A program made the position numbers and the translations under genes. From assembly GCA_024742285.1 (NCBI GenBank), contig JANSYR010000001.1:1-64000 (forward strand): a stretch of 64,000 bases of DNA, in the 5' to 3' direction. This document shows, one piece after another, positions 60,337 through 64,000 of the stretch. Source of the stretch: a bacterium. GTDB taxonomy: Bacteria > Myxococcota_A > UBA9160 > UBA4427. How positions within the stretch are numbered: position 1 is the first letter of the stretch; every line of letters begins with the position of its first letter. The notes beneath the pieces are model-generated. The model was not told the DNA's origin, searched no databases, and saw only the letters and a program-made list of their open reading frames with translations.

Positions 60337-62034
60337 TCAGCCTCCTTGCAGGACGTGCCCCGGGAGAGCGCCGGTGTGCTTGTTCTGCTCGAGCACGACC
60401 TCGCCGTTCACGATCGTGGCGACATAGCCGCGCGCGTCGACGACGAAGCGCTCGCTCTCCGCCGGAAAATCCTTCGCGAGCCAGGTGTCGCCCTTCGCGA
60501 GCTGGTCGAGGTCGATCAGGACGAGATCCGCGAAGTACCCCTCGCGGATCGCGCCGCGATCGCGGATCCCGTGCACGATCGCCGGCATGTAGGCCAGCTT
60601 GAACACCGCCTGCTCGAGCGAGAGGACGTCCGGCACGAAGTCGGTCAGCAGGTTCGTCGTGTAGTCGGCGCCCACGAACGAGGCGAGATGGGCCCCCCCG
60701 TCGGACGAGCCCGCCATGGCGAAGGGCTCCCGCATGACCTGCGCACAGATCTGGTCCATGTAGGCCGCCGCCTCGGGCGCGGTCACCATGTTGAACCAGG
60801 TTTCGAGCCCCTCGGAGAGCGCCAGATCGAGGAAGGCGTCGACGCCGCTCTGGCCCGCCGCCTCGGCGAGCTCCGCGATCGTCTTGCCGACCTTGTCCTG
60901 GTTCGCCGGATCGGCGACCTGCTCGACCGCGAGATTGGCCCAGGTCATGCCGATCGTCGTCGCCGCTTCGGCCTCGAACTCGACCGCCAGCTCGGCACGC
61001 GACGCCGGATCGCGCAGCCGCTCGCTCCGCTCGGGCTCCGCCAGGCAGAGCACCTCGCGCCACTTCTTCATGTCGTCGAAGACGAAGGTATCGGAGAGCT
61101 TCACGTGGATCCCGCCGCGATTGGTCGCGAACTGCGGATGGAAGCGCCCGCCCTTCTCGTTCTGTTCCTTGCACCACTGGAGCGACTTCGACCAGCTCTC
61201 GGGGTCTTCGCCGCTCGGGAAGAGCAGGTTGAGCTCGACGGGTCGGCCGGAGGCCTCGTGCATGCGGATCATCAGCTCGCGATCCGCGTCGTCGTACCCG
61301 CGCCCGAAGCTGCGCGGGATGATCTCGACGGCGCCGCGATCGAATTCCGAGAGCACCCCCGAAAGCGCCACGACCTCGTCCGCGGTCGCGTGGTTGCTCG
61401 GCACCTCCCGACCGTCTTCACCGACGTGGAGGTCGAGCTGCGACGTCGAGAAACCGATCGCCCCCTCGCGCATCGCCGCGCGAACGAGCTCCTTCATCTG
61501 CTCGATCTCTTCGGGCGTCGCCTCGCGCTCCGAGGCGTCGTCTCCCATCACGAAGCGACGCACCGCCGAGTGGCCGACGTAGCTCGCCACGTTGACGCCG
61601 ACCTTGCCCTCGAAGCGCCCCCAGTAGTCCCCGTGGCCGCCGCCCTCGAACTTGAGCCCCTCGGCGAGCGCGGCCCGGCTCATGCCTTCGACCCGCGAGA
61701 GCATGCCCGCCAGCCAGTCGACGTCCTCCGGCTTCGCCGGCGCGAGGGTGAAGCCGCAGTTGCCCGCCAGGACCGTCGTGATGCCGTGCCAGCAGGAGGG
61801 CGTCACGATCGGATCCCAGTCGAGCTGGACGTCGTAGTGGGTGTGGATGTCGATGAAGCCGGGGGTCAGGACGAGCCCCTTCGCCTCGATCGTGTGCGTC
61901 GCGTCGGTGTCGATCCGGCCGATCTTGGCGATCCGATCGCCCTTCACGCCGACGTCGGCCACGTAGGCGGGAATGCCGGTGCCGTCGACGACGCGGGCAC
62001 CCTTGATGACGAGATCGAATTCGGGAGTGGACAT
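60337..62034 (-). CDS. N-acyl-D-amino-acid deacylase-type amidohydrolase
   Basis: 565 aa. [36 protein letters not shown] (metal HxH), [20 protein letters not shown] and the late [14 protein letters not shown] carry the D-aminoacylase signature; the C-terminus ([20 protein letters not shown]) closes the beta domain. ATG at 62034 has AAGGAGA seven bases upstream; another ATG two codons earlier overlaps it. Paralogue of 9927-11657. It follows the CoA-transferase gene on the same strand (56 bases). Substrate unknown. Confidence 0.85.
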   Translation of the reverse strand: MSTPEFDLVIKGARVVDGTGIPAYVADVGVKGDRIAKIGRIDTDATHTIEAKGLVLTPGFIDIHTHYDVQLDWDPIVTPSCWHGITTVLAGNCGFTLAPAKPEDVDWLAGMLSRVEGMSRAALAEGLKFEGGGHGDYWGRFEGKVGVNVASYVGHSAVRRFVMGDDASEREATPEEIEQMKELVRAAMREGAIGFSTSQLDLHVGEDGREVPSNHATADEVVALSGVLSEFDRGAVEIIPRSFGRGYDDADRELMIRMHEASGRPVELNLLFPSGEDPESWSKSLQWCKEQNEKGGRFHPQFATNRGGIHVKLSDTFVFDDMKKWREVLCLAEPERSERLRDPASRAELAVEFEAEAATTIGMTWANLAVEQVADPANQDKVGKTIAELAEAAGQSGVDAFLDLALSEGLETWFNMVTAPEAAAYMDQICAQVMREPFAMAGSSDGGAHLASFVGADYTTNLLTDFVPDVLSLEQAVFKLAYMPAIVHGIRDRGAIREGYFADLVLIDLDQLAKGDTWLAKDFPAESERFVVDARGYVATIVNGEVVLEQNKHTGALPGHVLQGG

Positions 62035-62090
62035 CTTCATTCTCCTTCTGGATCGCGCCGAGGGCGCGAAGGTCGGTTCCGGGTCTTCGT

Positions 62091-63275
62091 TCAGCCGATC
62101 GCTTCGGCGCTCCGCAGGGTCGCGATCGCGTCCCCGTCGAGACCGAGCTCGGCGGCGAGCACCTCGTTCGTATGCTCCCCGAGCGTGGGCGGGGGAACCA
62201 TTTCGACGTCGTTCGCCGACATGCGCGGCGCCCAGCCGAAGAGGCGGACCTCGCCCTCGTCCGGGTGGGGCAGCGTCTTCACGAAGTCGCGCTCGACGAG
62301 ATGCGGATCGGTGTACAGCTCCTGGGTGTCCATCGTCGCCGCGCAGGGCACCTCCGCCTCGCCGAGGATGCGCATGACGTCGTGCTTGCTCCGCTCGAGC
62401 GTCCACTTCTCGATCTCGTCGTGGAGCTCCGGTGTCCGCTCGAAGCGCTTCATGAAGTCGTCGAACCGCTCGTCGGTGATCAGGTCCGGCCGATCGATCG
62501 CCATGTAGAACCGGTCGATGTGCGTGTCCGTCACGGTCAGCACGAAGGCGTAGTCGTTCGGCCCGCCGCCCTTGCACGCATAGAGCCCCGACGGCGCGGC
62601 GCCGACCTGCGATCCGTTCCGCGGGACCGGATTCCGGCCCCAGTTCCCGGTGTTCGCGAGGTGCGTACGCATGTAGTAGGTGATCGCCTCGTGCATCGAG
62701 ATCTCGATCCGCTGCCCCTCGCCGGTCCGCAGCTTCTGGACGTAGGCCGCCAGGATCGACATGCCGAGCTGCATCCCGGTTCCCGAGTCTCCGACCGTCA
62801 CACCGGGCAGGGTCGGCGGGCCGTCCGGAGCGCCGGTCATCGAGAAGGTCCCCGCCGCGGCCTGGGCGCACATGTCGTAGGACAGATACTTCGCGTACGG
62901 GCCCTCGCTCCCGTATCCCTTGATCGAGGCGAAGATGACCGCGGGATGGACCGCCTTGAACTGGTCGTAACCGAGATCCATCCGTTCCATCACGCCCGGC
63001 GCGTAGTTCTCGATCACGACATCGAATCTGGGCACGAGGTCGAGGAGGACCTGTCGCCCCTCCGGCTTGCGGAGATTGAGCACGACGCTCCGCTTGTTCG
63101 CGTTCCAGTGCCAGAAGTAGGCCGAGGTCCCGGCGAGGTTGCGTCCGGGATCCCCGAAGCCCGGGGCCTCGACCTTCACGACGTCGGCACCCATCCAGGC
63201 GAGGGCCTGGGTACAGGAGGGACCCGCCTCGTACTGGCTCAGGTCCAGGATCCGCATTCCATCGAGTGCCGGCAT
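62091..63275 (-). CDS. CaiB/BaiF CoA-transferase, formyl-CoA-transferase-like
   Basis: 394 aa. [40 protein letters not shown] and [20 protein letters not shown] match formyl-CoA:oxalate CoA-transferase, with Asp in GDS as the catalytic nucleophile; [11 protein letters not shown] follows as in Frc, while Frc Gln17 is Glu here. GGAGGGAG precedes the ATG. The divergent gene is an oxalyl-CoA decarboxylase/2-hydroxyacyl-CoA lyase, the natural partner of Frc. Oxalate or a 2-hydroxyacid would be activated here and cleaved by the neighbour; which acid is open. Confidence 0.87.
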   Translation of the reverse strand: MPALDGMRILDLSQYEAGPSCTQALAWMGADVVKVEAPGFGDPGRNLAGTSAYFWHWNANKRSVVLNLRKPEGRQVLLDLVPRFDVVIENYAPGVMERMDLGYDQFKAVHPAVIFASIKGYGSEGPYAKYLSYDMCAQAAAGTFSMTGAPDGPPTLPGVTVGDSGTGMQLGMSILAAYVQKLRTGEGQRIEISMHEAITYYMRTHLANTGNWGRNPVPRNGSQVGAAPSGLYACKGGGPNDYAFVLTVTDTHIDRFYMAIDRPDLITDERFDDFMKRFERTPELHDEIEKWTLERSKHDVMRILGEAEVPCAATMDTQELYTDPHLVERDFVKTLPHPDEGEVRLFGWAPRMSANDVEMVPPPTLGEHTNEVLAAELGLDGDAIATLRSAEAIG

Positions 63276-63464
63276 GTCGTGCTCCCTCCGTCTTCCTGGC
63301 GTTGCCGGCGCGGACGAGGCTCGAATCAGGGGAATCCGCGTCCCTTGTCCGCGCGTCGGGCCCATTCTAGCCTCGGGATTCCCCCCGCGGAGACCGGTTC
63401 TGCCGGCCCGCCCCGATTCCCGCGCGCCCGGCCCGGCCAGCGCGCGAACGGAAGGAGAGCGCCC

Positions 63465-64000
63465 ATGGCCACCATCGACGGCAATACCCTGATCGCCCGA
63501 AGCCTGAAGCGGCAGGGCGTCGAGCACATGTTCGGCATCGTCGGCTTCCCGGTCTTCGGGATCGCCGCCGCCGCCCAGCGCGAGGGCATCCAGTTCCTCG
63601 GCATGCGGAACGAACAGGCGGCGAGCTACGCCGCCGCCGCCGTCGGCTACTTCACCGGACGTCCGGGTGCCTGCCTGACGGTCTCCGGCCCGGGCGTGAT
63701 CCACGGCCTCGCGGGCATGGCGAACGCGCAGGAGAACTGTTGGCCGATGATCCTGCTCGGCGGGGCCTCGAACTCCTACCAGGAAGGACGCGGCGCGTTC
63801 CAGGAAGCACCGCAGGTCGAGCTGGCCCGCCCCTACGGCAAGTACTCCGCGCGCCCGGACCAGCCCGAACGCATCCCCTTCTACTGCGAGCAGGCGGTCC
63901 GAACCGCGATCAACGGCCGACCCGGCGCCGTCTACCTCGACTTCCCGGACGACATGCTCTCCGCCCAGGTCGAAGAGGACGCGGTCTCGATTCCGGCGGG
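63465..64000 (+). CDS. Oxalyl-CoA decarboxylase / 2-hydroxyacyl-CoA lyase, 3' end outside window
   Basis: At least 178 aa, open to the window edge. [40 protein letters not shown] (Glu in RNEQAA activates ThDP), [20 protein letters not shown] and [20 protein letters not shown] match the N-terminal Pyr domain of the HACL/OXC branch of ThDP enzymes. GGAAGGAGA precedes the ATG. It would cleave oxalyl-CoA or a 2-hydroxyacyl-CoA to formyl-CoA plus CO2 or an aldehyde. The ThDP-binding C-terminal domain is not visible. Confidence 0.88.
   Translation, partial: MATIDGNTLIARSLKRQGVEHMFGIVGFPVFGIAAAAQREGIQFLGMRNEQAASYAAAAVGYFTGRPGACLTVSGPGVIHGLAGMANAQENCWPMILLGGASNSYQEGRGAFQEAPQVELARPYGKYSARPDQPERIPFYCEQAVRTAINGRPGAVYLDFPDDMLSAQVEEDAVSIPA

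Noticed and set aside
1-64000. CRISPR arrays, prophage or rRNA operons
   Set aside because: No regularly spaced repeats, phage structural genes or rRNA-like sequence were seen anywhere in the window.

Overview
This is a GC-rich, gene-dense bacterial chromosomal window with 57 protein-coding calls and no rRNA, tRNA or CRISPR. The gene content points to an uncultured, aerobic, Gram-negative heterotroph from a deltaproteobacterial-type or Binatota/Myxococcota-like lineage, but nothing here fixes the taxonomy. The pointers are several lipobox-type lipoproteins, one PEP-CTERM protein, PQQ dehydrogenases, cytochromes P450, luciferase-like (LLM) oxidoreductases, CaiB/BaiF CoA-transferases, D-aminoacylase-type amidohydrolases and GPH-type sugar/organic-ion symporters. 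Many adjacent genes are coupled by ATGA or GTGA four-base overlaps.

Left part (1-8.9 kb): a DDE transposase-like gene is cut by the window edge. It is followed by a small ORF under an 18-bp palindrome and by a lipoprotein PQQ dehydrogenase with a c-type haem motif. Next comes a minus-strand repair cluster: a truncated membrane-protein relic, an Fe-S photolyase, a shikimate-kinase-like protein without the Walker lysine, and a DUF2256-DUF3253 protein. After a plus-strand SRPBCC gene come endonuclease VIII and a DUF3080 lipoprotein.

Middle part (9-37 kb): a long minus-strand run encodes two amidohydrolases of different families, a thiolase-like/DUF35 pair (possibly an Ltp2-type aldolase), a third amidohydrolase, a double-domain CoA-transferase and an MFS carrier. 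It is followed by SDRs, an Old Yellow Enzyme, a lipoprotein M48 peptidase flanked by two distantly related exported proteins, LLM oxidoreductases, a second PQQ dehydrogenase and a coupled FAD dehydrogenase-Rieske oxygenase pair.

Right part (37-64 kb): two divergent Fe(II)/2OG dioxygenases, two D-2-hydroxyacid dehydrogenases, a DUF3604 lipoprotein, three P450s, an L-/D-2-hydroxyacid oxidation operon with an MFS carrier, a hydantoinase/oxoprolinase A-B operon, a PEP-CTERM protein behind a 565-bp leader, and a formyl-CoA-transferase-like gene divergent from an oxalyl-CoA decarboxylase/2-hydroxyacyl-CoA lyase that runs off the window.

The standout is at 59038-60273. An open frame is interrupted by a single TGA exactly where the first cysteine of a thioredoxin-fold CPPC motif should lie. 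It is followed at the right distance by a perfect 8-bp stem with a GGT loop, as in a bacterial SECIS element. I read it as a selenoprotein: a Sec-containing peroxiredoxin-like domain joined to a DsbD N-terminal-like domain. As a whole the window looks like a catabolic region for lipids, steroid- or terpenoid-like compounds and hydroxyacids. That pathway reading is inference from enzyme families; no substrate can be read from the sequence.
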